From Pseudomonadota bacterium (lineage in GTDB: Bacteria; Pseudomonadota; Alphaproteobacteria; Rhizobiales; Rhizobiaceae), in assembly GCA_023390055.1 (NCBI GenBank), contig JAEWDP010000127.1, forward strand, positions 1 through 44,484: 44,484 nucleotides of DNA, in the 5' to 3' direction. The notes below the pieces were generated by a model. The model was not told the origin of the DNA and ran no database searches. It saw only the letters and a program-made list of their open reading frames with translations. Position 1 is the first letter of the stretch; every line of letters starts with the position of its first letter. Positions 7,929-16,200 of the stretch are shown piece after piece. A program made the position numbers and the translations under genes.

Positions 7929-8645
7929 TCAGGCAACTGGCTCGGTTGCCGGAACAACCAGTGTGAGCCCAATCGCTTCGCCCTTTGCATTGATCGCAGA
8001 GAGCTTCGTTTTCCTGTTCCCGGCGTCAACCTCCTGCCAATGGACAACCGTGCCGCCCAGGAGGTGCAAGTGGAAATCCTCACTCATGACATTGATGAAC
8101 CCCATACCGGGACTAACCTTCGATACTGGACCGGTCCAGCTCTGCCTGAAACCATCTTCCTCGTAAGAGATAGTGATTGGTGCACCGTGTGCCAGCGCTC
8201 GATTAAACGGCGTGTTTCCCGGATCGGCAGGATCGAGTTCGGGTCGCTTTGGTCGGCTCGTATCGCGCATGGAGGCATCAACAGTGCGCTCCAGATCCGA
8301 TAAGGCGGATGCGAAAGGCTCCAGCCCCTCGAAACCGACGGCTGCAAACAGTATCGTGGAATCCGGCTTAAGAAAATTCAATCGCGGATAAACCTGGTCC
8401 TGCATGATGCTTGATATGTCAAAGATGACCTCGGAGATAAGGGACGGATCGATACTGGAATCATGGTGGGCTCCGCCGCAAACGAGCCTGCCGGAGACCT
8501 CCGCCACGGTCTCCACCTTGCCAATGCGTTCGTGCGTCGCTCCCCCATTCTTGCCGATGATCATCAACTTGCCCATGCCGGGAAGCCGCCTGATGACATC
8601 GGAGGCACTAGCGTCAATACGGTGGCGGGTTTGAGGTTCAGTCAT
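7929..8645 (-). CDS. HemS/ChuX-like haem-utilisation protein
   Basis: The product (238 residues from the ATG at 8645) resembles one HemS/ChuX repeat. Residues 22-42 read L-P-G-M-G-K-L-M-I-I-G-K-N-G-G-A-T-H-E-R, like the L-G-x-V-M-x-L-T-R-N-x-x-x-V-H-E segment of HemS. The C-terminal part has F-H-L-H-L at 191-195, V-V-H-W-Q at 200-204, and A-I-N-A-K-G-E-A-I-G at 217-226, like the F-N-L-H-L, A-W-V-V and F-D-x-x-G-x-x-I of that family. HemS-type proteins bind, traffic or degrade cytoplasmic haem. Two upstream in-frame ATGs (8672, 8687) lack a ribosome-binding site; 8645 has only a weak GAGA. The similarity is by eye and distant, so enzyme activity cannot be claimed. Confidence 0.55.
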   Translation of the reverse strand: MTEPQTRHRIDASASDVIRRLPGMGKLMIIGKNGGATHERIGKVETVAEVSGRLVCGGAHHDSSIDPSLISEVIFDISSIMQDQVYPRLNFLKPDSTILFAAVGFEGLEPFASALSDLERTVDASMRDTSRPKRPELDPADPGNTPFNRALAHGAPITISYEEDGFRQSWTGPVSKVSPGMGFINVMSEDFHLHLLGGTVVHWQEVDAGNRKTKLSAINAKGEAIGLTLVVPATEPVA

Positions 8646-8789
8646 CGTCGTCTTTCTCTCTGTCTGGTTCATTGTGGGGTGTCGCATGTTCTGGTTTCAA
8701 CGTTGCTCGGTTAATCCTGTCGGGGGCTCATAGTGTTGCCTTTAAATTTCCCGGAAAGCCCGTCCTTCATGGCCTGCAAGACGTCACGG

Positions 8790-10511
8790 TCACGGCGATG
8801 CAGATTGTGTAAGTGGCGGCCAAGACTGAAGGTCGAGGTCGCAGGTCAGCATCCCCGAAATGGAATGTGGAAGTCGGTGCGATATGAGGATCAAAATGGT
8901 GTCGGGAAGACGGTCCCGTATCATCTTGAGGAGCTGCGTCTCAGCAGCCTGATCAAGAGCACTTGTCGCTTCATCGAGGACGGCGAAGGCAGGACGATGG
9001 ATCAGTAGACGAGCGATCGCTAGCCTTTGCAATTCGCCACCCGACAATGATGTCAGATCACTCTCTGCAGAGACAGAAGCACTGCCCCTGGCGATCATTC
9101 GGCCAAGGCCGACATCGTGAAGTGCGTCCTCGATCACATTTCGACCGAGATCCTGAACTGTCCGTGGATAGGCGGCTGCATCGGCAAGCGACCCCAACGG
9201 CATGTAGGCCCGTTGCGGAAGAAACATTGCATTGTCCGTCGGCAGGATGACTTCTCCGGAACCTTGGGGCCAAAAGCCGGCAATCATCTTCATCAGTGTC
9301 GTCTTTCCGATGCCGGAGCGACCACGCAACAGGAGAGTATCGCCCGCCGACAGCTCAATGTCGGGCAGTCGCAGCAACGGCTTGCCGTTGAAGGTTTTCA
9401 CGTTCACCTGTCGCAACGCCAAGCGGTCAGGCGAGACAGAGTGCGTCATAGAGCGGGGAATAGACCCATAGCCCTCAGCCGCCTGCATAAAATCGTCAAG
9501 CCGCGAAGCGGTCGCGACCAGTTCGGCAAGATCCCGATAGGAAAAGATGAACCAGGACAGGGTGGTCACAACTTGGGAAAATGCCATGCTGAGCTGCATC
9601 AGCCCGCCGAAGGTGACGTGACCTGCAAGATATCCTGGAAGGGCCACGAAAAGGGGTATGCGAAGCACCGAGTGTCGGAAGGGAAAGGTAAAACTGCCAA
9701 GGATCAGTTCCGCCCGGATGAGCTTCTTCCAGTTTTGGGCCAGATCATCAAACCGCATGTCGAAAGTGCGACGTTCCGCTTCCTCGCCATTTGAAAGCGC
9801 CACTTCGTCGAATGTCGTGCGCCAACGGGCCATGCTGAACCGAAAGCTCGCTTCTTTGTGTTGTTGCTCGGCCAGCAGTCCCTTGAGCGGCTTGCCCAAC
9901 TGATGCGTGATCAGGCTGCTAAGCGCAACATACACAAAGGCAGCCCACACCATGTAACGTGGGATTTCCAGATCGAGACCAATCGGGGCCAGCGACAGGG
10001 CAAAATCGGAGAGGCTCCAGAGCAACGCCAAATAGGAAAAGAGGCCGACCACTTGCCCGATAAGATCCAGCGTCTCGCCGAGCAGCGCCCGGGCGAAAAG
10101 ACGGCAGTCTTCAGCAATGCGCTGATCGGGATTGTCAATGCCCACGACCGGATTGGCTGCCATGTGCCAGAAGGCCTTGTTGTGCGTCCAGAGCCTAATC
10201 GCGCGATCAGTCAAGGCCTTGCGCCAACGGATTTCAAGCACCTTGCGCAGGTATTCATAAGATAGACCCCGTGCTGAGTTGAGCGCGATGATCAATGCGA
10301 ACACGCCGATCTGCCGAAGAACCTCGGGACCATCCACGGTCTCGATTGCGGAGTAGAATTGACCCGTCCATTCGACCAGGCGAACAGCGGCATACACACC
10401 ACCCAGGTTCAGCGCGACGGCCAGACCGTAGAGGGCAAGATTGATCCTGCCTCCCGGTGCGGACCAGCAGACCCCGACCAGGCGCTTGAACTGCGATAAC
10501 AGAGTGAACAT
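8790..10511 (-). CDS. SbmA/BacA-YddA type ABC transporter, fused permease and ATPase
   Basis: The 573-residue protein has an N-terminal membrane domain of about 330 residues and a C-terminal ATPase with Walker A (G-R-S-G-I-G-K-T-T, near residue 400), signature L-S-G-G-E-L-Q-R-L (near 493) and Walker B with the catalytic Glu (F-A-V-L-D-E-A-T-S-A-L-D). The membrane domain pattern (L-E-I-R-W-R-K-A-L-T near 110, N-P-D-Q-R-I-A-E-D, A-R-W-R-T-T-F-D-E-V-A-L) is that of the SbmA/BacA-like half transporters, such as E. coli YddA and Mycobacterium Rv1819c, which take up vitamin B12, bleomycin or peptides. It lies 46 bases after a TonB-dependent receptor gene, as yddA lies next to yddB in E. coli. Substrate unknown; haem, a siderophore or a peptide are possible. 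The ATG at 10511 has GGAG just upstream. Confidence 0.85.
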   Translation of the reverse strand: MFTLLSQFKRLVGVCWSAPGGRINLALYGLAVALNLGGVYAAVRLVEWTGQFYSAIETVDGPEVLRQIGVFALIIALNSARGLSYEYLRKVLEIRWRKALTDRAIRLWTHNKAFWHMAANPVVGIDNPDQRIAEDCRLFARALLGETLDLIGQVVGLFSYLALLWSLSDFALSLAPIGLDLEIPRYMVWAAFVYVALSSLITHQLGKPLKGLLAEQQHKEASFRFSMARWRTTFDEVALSNGEEAERRTFDMRFDDLAQNWKKLIRAELILGSFTFPFRHSVLRIPLFVALPGYLAGHVTFGGLMQLSMAFSQVVTTLSWFIFSYRDLAELVATASRLDDFMQAAEGYGSIPRSMTHSVSPDRLALRQVNVKTFNGKPLLRLPDIELSAGDTLLLRGRSGIGKTTLMKMIAGFWPQGSGEVILPTDNAMFLPQRAYMPLGSLADAAAYPRTVQDLGRNVIEDALHDVGLGRMIARGSASVSAESDLTSLSGGELQRLAIARLLIHRPAFAVLDEATSALDQAAETQLLKMIRDRLPDTILILISHRLPHSISGMLTCDLDLQSWPPLTQSASP

Positions 10512-10529
10512 GGCGCTCCAGAAGAAAGA

Positions 10530-10550
10530 GATGCCGGTACAACCGGCATC
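10530..10550 (-). terminator. Intercistronic hairpin, possible attenuator
   Basis: GATGCCGGT and ACCGGCATC form a perfect nine-base-pair stem with a three-base loop in the 46-base gap between the receptor stop and the ABC transporter start. On the minus strand it is followed by TCTTTCTTCT, a broken pyrimidine run, so it could partially stop transcription or protect the receptor mRNA, giving more receptor than transporter. Confidence 0.45.
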
Positions 10551-10557
10551 TTACGGT

Positions 10558-12846
10558 TCAGAACCTGACGGTCGCGCCGATCTTGAAAGTGCGGCCCGCT
10601 CCGGTCTGGAGTTCGAGTGGATTGACGTTTGCCACAGCAGCCGATGCCGGGACTGTGCTGAAGCCCGTCAGAGTGTTCGGGAAATAGCGGCGATCGAAGA
10701 TGTTCTCGATACCGAAAGTCACCTCGACATTGTCGCTCGGCGACCACTTTGCATAGGCATCAAACAGTGCATAACCGGATGGCAGGTAATCGTCGGCACT
10801 ACTGGCCTCCTTGCGTCCTGCCGCGAACGTGCCGAAGAGCTCGAACTGTAGCCCATAGTCGGGTAATTCATGCTTCAGGCCAAGCACAGCGGTAAAGGGA
10901 ACCGCACCGTCGAAAGCCGTTTTGTCAGACGCTACATCAACCTTTTGGCGTCCCTTGCTCCAACTCAGACTGGCGGAGACCGTGGTAAAGTCCATGATCT
11001 CGTACTCGCCACCGAACTCAATACCCCACAGGCGGACATCCTCGACATTGTTTGAGGTATAAGCTGTCACCGGCACCCCTGTGCCGTCCAGGATCGTCGT
11101 TTCCTGCAAGCTGCGAATGAAGTCTTGATAGTCTGCATAGAATGCGTTCACGCTGAAGAAGCCGCGCTCGAATTCACCGCGCAAGCCGACCTCATAGCTC
11201 TGGACCGCTTCAGGGCGGAGATCCGGATTCGGAATGATCGATGAACCCGTAAACAGATTGGTGCTTGACTGGAAAAGCTGTGCTGATGTCGGCATTTTGA
11301 AGCCTTCACCATAAGATGCATAGACTGAATAGGTGTCATCCAGTTTGTAGGCTGCACTGAATGCCTTGAGAAGTTCCGTGCTCTCCTTCTTCTCCGGTGC
11401 GTAGCCAGGAAGGCCCGGGTAAGTCTCATCTCCAGTCGGATCGATGGAATAGGTTGCCAGCCGCAGACCAGGTGTCAGCGTCAGGCGGTCGTCCAGGAGC
11501 GTGATCTCATCCTGGATATAGATATCGGCGCGCTGCGTGTTGACGCGGGGGAAGCTGAAGCCTTGGTTCGTATCGACTGTCGTGACGCCGGTCAGCGAGT
11601 TGTAAGTCGTGTTGATTCCTACGTAATCACCCTTGGTGTAGTCGCCATCGAAACCATAGGTCAGGGTGTGCCGGGCCGGCCCCAGATCGAAGCTCGACTC
11701 CAGCTGGATGTCCCCCTCAAAAAAGGTTTCGCTATAGTCACGATACTGGTTTCGCAATTCGATACGATTCGAATAGACGCGGCGCTGGTCGCTGTCGGTG
11801 ACCCGTTCCTGAGGCGAATAGGAAAGACGCCAGTTCAGACTGTCGAGCCAGGGAAGGCCAGCAAGCCACTCATGCTCCAGCGCAATCCTCTTGCGGTTCA
11901 TTTCGAGGTCGCGGACATAGGGATCGTTAATGTAGGAACTCGTGCTGGGAATGCCCGTAGGCGAAGCGGTCATATCGTAGAGCTGCAGGACATCCGTCGC
12001 ACGCCCGAACAATTCACCGGTCAGTTTCACCGTGTTCTGGGCGTCTGGCGTCCAGACCATTTTAAACAGAGCATTTTCGATGTCTGAAGCAGCAGGGAAG
12101 AGTTCGTCGCAACCAAAATTCGGTCGCGTACAACCCCAGATCCCGCCATCGGCGCGCGCATTACCAAGCCTCGCCTCATGCGATGTCGTTTGACTGTAGC
12201 TGCCGAATATCTGCACGTCGCCAAAGTCGTAAGCGCCGCTGATCTGCTTGCTCCATCTCTCATCAAAACTGTCATAGCCGGTCTTCATCTCGACAGCCCA
12301 AGGCTTGTCGCTATTCGCCAGGAGATCGGACGGATCGCGCGTTCTAAACATCACCGATCCTCCAAGCGCATCCGCTCCCCAGAGAACCGAATTTGGACCC
12401 CTCACAATCTCGACTGCCTTGAAGTTGCTCATATCAAAGAAGTCGCGGCTTCCGTCGGTGATCCGCTCCTGTACGCGGGAACCATCGACCATCATGAGTA
12501 CCCGGTTGCCGCTCATGCCACGGATCGAGAAGTCCGTGAGCTGGCCCCAGGGATTGGTAATCGAGGTCTGGCGCGAAACTGATATTCCCGGTTCCCTGCG
12601 CACGAGGTCCTGAATATCGCGCACATTATAGTTGCTGAGCTGCTCGTCGGTGATAACAGTGATGTTTTGTGGAACATCGAGGAGTTTCTTGTCCGATCGT
12701 GTCGAGATCACGATGGTATCAAGGACAGTATCTTGTGCGACAGCATGCGATGACCAGAAAGAGCTGACAACAGCAGTGCTCGCGGTCAAAAGCAAGACGT
12801 GCCGATATAGTGACGCGCAAGGCGTCGTTAACCCCCGAATATGCAT
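10558..12846 (-). CDS. TonB-dependent outer-membrane receptor, haem-receptor-like
   Basis: The 762-residue product has a signal peptide ending around A-V-A-Q-D, a TonB-box-like region (L-D-T-I-V-I-S), a plug domain (P-Q-N-I-T-V-I-T through I-V-R-G-P-N-S-V-L-W-G-A-D-A-L-G-G), and a 22-strand barrel ending in F-K-I-G-A-T-V-R-F with terminal Phe. The barrel contains Y-G-E-G-F-K-M-P-T and N-P-D-L-R-P-E, equivalents of the FRAP and NPNL boxes of haem/haemoglobin receptors. The conserved His normally between them is absent. I chose the ATG at 12846 (GAGG nine bases upstream) over an upstream TTG. It is the first gene of a four-gene cluster and likely imports an iron source, perhaps haem. Confidence 0.88.
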   Translation of the reverse strand: MHIRGLTTPCASLYRHVLLLTASTAVVSSFWSSHAVAQDTVLDTIVISTRSDKKLLDVPQNITVITDEQLSNYNVRDIQDLVRREPGISVSRQTSITNPWGQLTDFSIRGMSGNRVLMMVDGSRVQERITDGSRDFFDMSNFKAVEIVRGPNSVLWGADALGGSVMFRTRDPSDLLANSDKPWAVEMKTGYDSFDERWSKQISGAYDFGDVQIFGSYSQTTSHEARLGNARADGGIWGCTRPNFGCDELFPAASDIENALFKMVWTPDAQNTVKLTGELFGRATDVLQLYDMTASPTGIPSTSSYINDPYVRDLEMNRKRIALEHEWLAGLPWLDSLNWRLSYSPQERVTDSDQRRVYSNRIELRNQYRDYSETFFEGDIQLESSFDLGPARHTLTYGFDGDYTKGDYVGINTTYNSLTGVTTVDTNQGFSFPRVNTQRADIYIQDEITLLDDRLTLTPGLRLATYSIDPTGDETYPGLPGYAPEKKESTELLKAFSAAYKLDDTYSVYASYGEGFKMPTSAQLFQSSTNLFTGSSIIPNPDLRPEAVQSYEVGLRGEFERGFFSVNAFYADYQDFIRSLQETTILDGTGVPVTAYTSNNVEDVRLWGIEFGGEYEIMDFTTVSASLSWSKGRQKVDVASDKTAFDGAVPFTAVLGLKHELPDYGLQFELFGTFAAGRKEASSADDYLPSGYALFDAYAKWSPSDNVEVTFGIENIFDRRYFPNTLTGFSTVPASAAVANVNPLELQTGAGRTFKIGATVRF

Positions 12847-12879
12847 AGCCCTAACCTCAAGGAACAATAGGATCCCTGC

Positions 12880-12908
12880 GCTCTAATTAACTGGATATTT
12901 TGAGTCAA
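12880..12908 (-). promoter_or_regulatory. Possible promoter of the TonB-receptor cluster
   Basis: On the minus strand TTGACT (12908-12903) is followed after 17 bases by TAGAGC (12885-12880), about 34 bases before the receptor ATG. I found no convincing match to the RirA (TGA-N9-TCA) or Irr operators; the closest is a one-mismatch TGA-N9-TCC overlapping the -35 element. Confidence 0.4.
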
Positions 12909-12966
12909 GTTTAAAGTAGATGAAATTTGTCATATTTATAGAATATGCAGAACGGAGGATCGGCAA

Positions 12967-13122
12967 ATGCCGTTTCCATTGCCACAAGACACTCGGCTGA
13001 CGTTGCTTTCTTGCAGCATCTGGCGGCAGATTCAGGAATTGCCGCCATTCCTCGCCTTAGGCGAAGGCCAGCTAACCTCACGCCAAACACTCCATGGCGA
13101 AATCTCGGGTTTGCACGATTGA
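12967..13122 (+). CDS. Candidate small ORF, 51 residues, divergent from the receptor
   Basis: An ATG at 12967 is preceded by GGAGG with eight bases between, an ideal ribosome-binding site, and opens a 51-codon frame ending at a TGA. The peptide begins M-P-F-P-L-P-Q-D-T-R and ends G-E-I-S-G-L-H-D; I do not recognise it. It is too short and unremarkable in composition to be sure. It faces away from the TonB-receptor gene, where small haem-uptake peptides or regulators sometimes lie, but it does not look like HemP. The remaining stretch to 13555 shows no other gene. Confidence 0.25.
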   Translation: MPFPLPQDTRLTLLSCSIWRQIQELPPFLALGEGQLTSRQTLHGEISGLHD

Positions 13123-13555
13123 ACGGTTTAAATCGACAATGCAGGAGCGCCATGAGCTTCAAGCCGCAACGCACCGGAACATGTTGACCATGGACTGTGT
13201 CGTGACAGTATATTCGCGATGCACGAGCACAAGACCGAGAAAGACTGATGAATATCGCAGTCGCTTGACCCTGCAACGGGAGCGCCGGCTTCCGGCAACC
13301 CGAACCTGAGGTTCATTCCCGCCCATCGGCGTCCCCTTCTGCGGACCTCAGTCACTATCTACATAAGACAAGAGCACATCCTTCGCCCCAACCCCAGCCC
13401 GTGCCAAAGATAGCTCACCAGGGCGTCGCCGAGGCAGCAACTGATGTGTCGGTGATCGCAAATTTTTCCGCCGTGGCGAAATTCGCCTTCGTCTTTGACG
13501 ACTGCCCCCTATGCCGGGACTTGCATCACAACGGTGGTCGGGTACACGAGGAGAC

Positions 13556-14143
13556 ATGTTCACCCTGACAGCACCTTCGACATTTTCCCAAGACATCAAG
13601 AGGAGCCGGTTTCTGGCAACCGCCTCGCCGGTGTCTGACGAAACGATGGCGAAAGATTTCATCTCAAGGCATACGCTCCACGATGCCACCCACAACTGCT
13701 GGGCATGGCGAATAGGACAGAACTATCGTTTCAATGATGACGGCGAACCCAGTGGCACCGCGGGAAAACCGATCCTGCAAGCCATAGACGGGCAGGATCT
13801 TGATTCGGTCGCCGTGGTGGTCACGCGATGGTTTGGCGGCATCCTGCTTGGCAGCGGAGGTCTTATGCGTGCCTATGGTGGAACCGCGGCCCTTTGCCTG
13901 CAGGCAGCAGACAGGACAAGGATCATCCCGTCACTTGATCTGCGGTTCGAAATACAGTTTTCCGACCTCGCATTGGTGAAATCCAGGCTTCTGGCGCTCC
14001 CCGATGTTCATCTTGTGCATGAAAACTTCATCTCCAATGGAGCCGTACTCGAAGTAAAGATACCGCAAGCGGAGGCAGAAACGATCCTGCAGACCGTAAC
14101 CGACCTGACGAGCGGACGGGCAATTATTCGTAGCGACGATTAA
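13556..14143 (+). CDS. YigZ/IMPACT family protein
   Basis: The 195-residue product belongs to the UPF0029/IMPACT family (YigZ). The family core is present: I-K-R-S-R-F-L-A-T-A-S-P-V near the start, H-N-C-W-A-W-R-I-G, the F-N-D-D-G-E-P-S-G-T-A-G-K-P-I-L motif at about 60-77, and V-V-T-R-W-F-G-G-I-L-L-G-S-G-G-L-M-R-A-Y. In eukaryotes IMPACT modulates Gcn2 signalling; the bacterial role is not established. The ATG at 13556 has GAGGAG immediately upstream and gives a family-length protein; a further ATG at 13511 lacks such a site. It is a single gene convergent with the DUF4139 gene. Confidence 0.92.
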   Translation: MFTLTAPSTFSQDIKRSRFLATASPVSDETMAKDFISRHTLHDATHNCWAWRIGQNYRFNDDGEPSGTAGKPILQAIDGQDLDSVAVVVTRWFGGILLGSGGLMRAYGGTAALCLQAADRTRIIPSLDLRFEIQFSDLALVKSRLLALPDVHLVHENFISNGAVLEVKIPQAEAETILQTVTDLTSGRAIIRSDD

Positions 14144-14223
14144 GTCGCAACGCTGTTCAGCAACTCTCGGCGATCCATGTCCCCAAATGCCATTCAGCAT
14201 TCGAGGACACAGCTGAAATCAAT

Positions 14224-14257
14224 GATCAATCATCAATCATCAATCATCAATCATCAA
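14224..14257. repeat. Heptanucleotide tandem repeat at a gene end
   Basis: Four near-exact copies plus a partial copy of the seven-base unit CATCAAT run head to tail here (first copy starts with G). The right end includes the TGA stop of the minus-strand DUF4139 gene at 14254-14256. It lies in the 110-base gap between that gene and the YigZ-family gene, which point at each other. Confidence 0.9.
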
Positions 14258-16200
14258 AATGTACGGATCAGATCGCCAACAGTCCTGCCAAATGCATTCA
14301 ATTCTTCTGTCGCCTTGGCCCTATCTGCTTCCAATGACTTGATGTCATCTTCTGTTGACGCAAGGTCCCTGACATAGGCGCCTTGCAGGTCGCTCTGATC
14401 CGGAACCGCCGCAAGGTTTTTTCTGATGCGATCCTGACTTGCCTCGAGGGCCGCGATCTGCTCCTGGATTTCACCCAGTCTGGCGTCTGCGGCAATCTGC
14501 TTGCGCCTTGCCTCGGACAGTTCCTTCAGCTTGACGGCCACCTCTTCCGCAATTGAAGAATCAGACAGCAGTATCAGTGTGTCGGGATCGAGATCCACGA
14601 GCCTGTACGTCTGGCGCGCAACAGTCTCGTGGGTGGCTGTGATCTTCGCCTTCTCCCCTTTGCCAACCCTGGTCTTCAACAGGTAGAAATCCGGTGTTTC
14701 CTGATCGAGTGCGTCCGACGTAAATTCCCCCCCACTCTGCCTCGGGTGTTCGATAACGACCGTACGTTCTGCGTCGGCTGCCCCCGTGATCTCGTATATC
14801 GACGTATCTTTCACCTTGCTCTGGGAGGTCAGTATTCCATCGACGACCTTGACGCCGATAACCTGCTGGTTCTGACGTTTGTCTTCTGTGACCGTCACCT
14901 TCTTGTCCAGAGCGAAGCTGGCGCTTGCGGTATCCTCCTTGTGAAGGCCTTCCAGTCTGGAATCACCTATGTAGCCTTCTTCCGAATTGAAGACCGTCAT
15001 GATGCCGGGAGGAAGGCTCGAGGATGATGAGTTTTTCAAGACAACACTTGCGATCGGGTGTTGAGACCCGGCATATGGGCGAAATAACGATACCATTTCG
15101 GCTTCGATGATCTCGTCAACAATCGGTGTCGAAAGCGTCTCGCCATTGGCAAGGTCGTAGACGCCCGGCAGCTTGAAGAAGGTCGTAACATCCGCTTCCA
15201 GAGCCGTTCCGGTATCTGCTGCAGGTGCCATTGCAAAGCCACGTTGACCCGCACTCGCGTCATCAGCGTTAAACGCCAGTGCCGCTTCGGGCGCTGCGGC
15301 AAGAGATCTCGTCTTGCGTCTGGCAAGCATGTTTTGCGTCGCCGTGTCGACAGTGGCAATCGACAGTTCTTCGCGGTCTTTCCAGATGCGCGCATGGAGC
15401 CTTTGTTTCAACGTGACGGGTTCACCACTCGTCAAGGTAATGGATACGTCATCCCAGTCCTCCCCGCTGGCGTTCTCCAAAATTGCCCACGCCTGCAGCC
15501 TGGCCTTGCCGTCATTGTCGAGAACCAGCCGATAGGATGTCTTCCATACAGGCGCAGCGACCACATAGGTCAGTGTTACTGCGCGCTCGGATTGACCGTT
15601 CATACGAATGGAGATCAGACGTGACCCGTCATTGATGGCCTTGCCGGTGATAGCGATGGCGTCTTCGATCTTTGTGCGCATGGCATCATCGAGTACGGAG
15701 AATTCGACGTCATCAGAAACTTGCAGGCTTTTAATACCGGTTTCCGTCAGGACACTCAGGCGATAGGTTACACCTTCCTTTTCGGATACCCGGTCCTCGA
15801 CCCCCATGACAGTCCCTGTCAGAGACTTTCCCGCACTCGTAATACTGATACTTACCCCTTGAAGTCTCGACAGAAGTGCCGGGATGCTGGCAAGCTGATC
15901 GACACTGAACGGCAAGGTCTTGAACGTTTCCTCGATGGGTTGGGGACCAGCAAGAGAAATGTCCTTCACGGAACCCTTATCGTCGTTCACGACCAGGCTC
16001 TTCAAGATGTCATCGACCTGTTCGAGTGGAATTTCGATCGATATTACACCGTCATCCTTGACGTCTGCCAGCCTGACAATTTCCGCCAGGCCGCCGGACG
16101 ACAGCGTTACCGATTGTATCGGGCCATTGGAGGCATAGACGGCTTGCGCCGAAAGGGCAGTCGACACAAGGGCAGCCACGAAAATACGTTTCAAAATCAT
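14254..16200 (-). CDS. Exported DUF4139 (MuiA-like) protein
   Basis: The 648-residue product has a signal peptide (about residues 1-24, ending A-V-Y-A-S) and the DUF4139 architecture: an N-terminal domain with L-E-Q-V-D-D-I-L-K-S-L-V, a central V-W-K-T-S-Y-R-L-V-L followed by G-E-D-W-D-D-V-S-I-T-L-T-S-G-E-P, and a C-terminal coiled coil (about 560-640). Related proteins are called mucoidy-inhibitor-like MuiA, but no activity is established. It probably works in the periplasm or at the cell surface. The ATG at 16200 has a strong GGAGGA six bases upstream, and its A is also the last base of the TAA of a possible small ORF (TAATG overlap). A tandem repeat spans its stop codon. Confidence 0.88.
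   Translation of the reverse strand: MILKRIFVAALVSTALSAQAVYASNGPIQSVTLSSGGLAEIVRLADVKDDGVISIEIPLEQVDDILKSLVVNDDKGSVKDISLAGPQPIEETFKTLPFSVDQLASIPALLSRLQGVSISITSAGKSLTGTVMGVEDRVSEKEGVTYRLSVLTETGIKSLQVSDDVEFSVLDDAMRTKIEDAIAITGKAINDGSRLISIRMNGQSERAVTLTYVVAAPVWKTSYRLVLDNDGKARLQAWAILENASGEDWDDVSITLTSGEPVTLKQRLHARIWKDREELSIATVDTATQNMLARRKTRSLAAAPEAALAFNADDASAGQRGFAMAPAADTGTALEADVTTFFKLPGVYDLANGETLSTPIVDEIIEAEMVSLFRPYAGSQHPIASVVLKNSSSSSLPPGIMTVFNSEEGYIGDSRLEGLHKEDTASASFALDKKVTVTEDKRQNQQVIGVKVVDGILTSQSKVKDTSIYEITGAADAERTVVIEHPRQSGGEFTSDALDQETPDFYLLKTRVGKGEKAKITATHETVARQTYRLVDLDPDTLILLSDSSIAEEVAVKLKELSEARRKQIAADARLGEIQEQIAALEASQDRIRKNLAAVPDQSDLQGAYVRDLASTEDDIKSLEADRAKATEELNAFGRTVGDLIRTF

Larger units (their letters stand above)
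12868..13555. other. Intergenic region between receptor and YigZ genes
   Basis: About 690 bases. It holds the possible receptor promoter at its left edge and the 51-codon candidate ORF at 12967. Other open frames here on both strands lack ribosome-binding sites and recognisable sequence. No repeat, tRNA or mobile-element trace seen. Confidence 0.5.

Noticed and set aside
12847..12960. RirA or Irr operator before the TonB receptor
   Set aside because: No exact TGA-N9-TCA or Irr box; the nearest match has a mismatch, which is expected by chance in A/T-rich sequence.
12911..13276. 121-codon minus-strand frame upstream of the receptor
   Set aside because: No ribosome-binding site and composition like non-coding sequence (rich in Arg, Cys and Ser without pattern).
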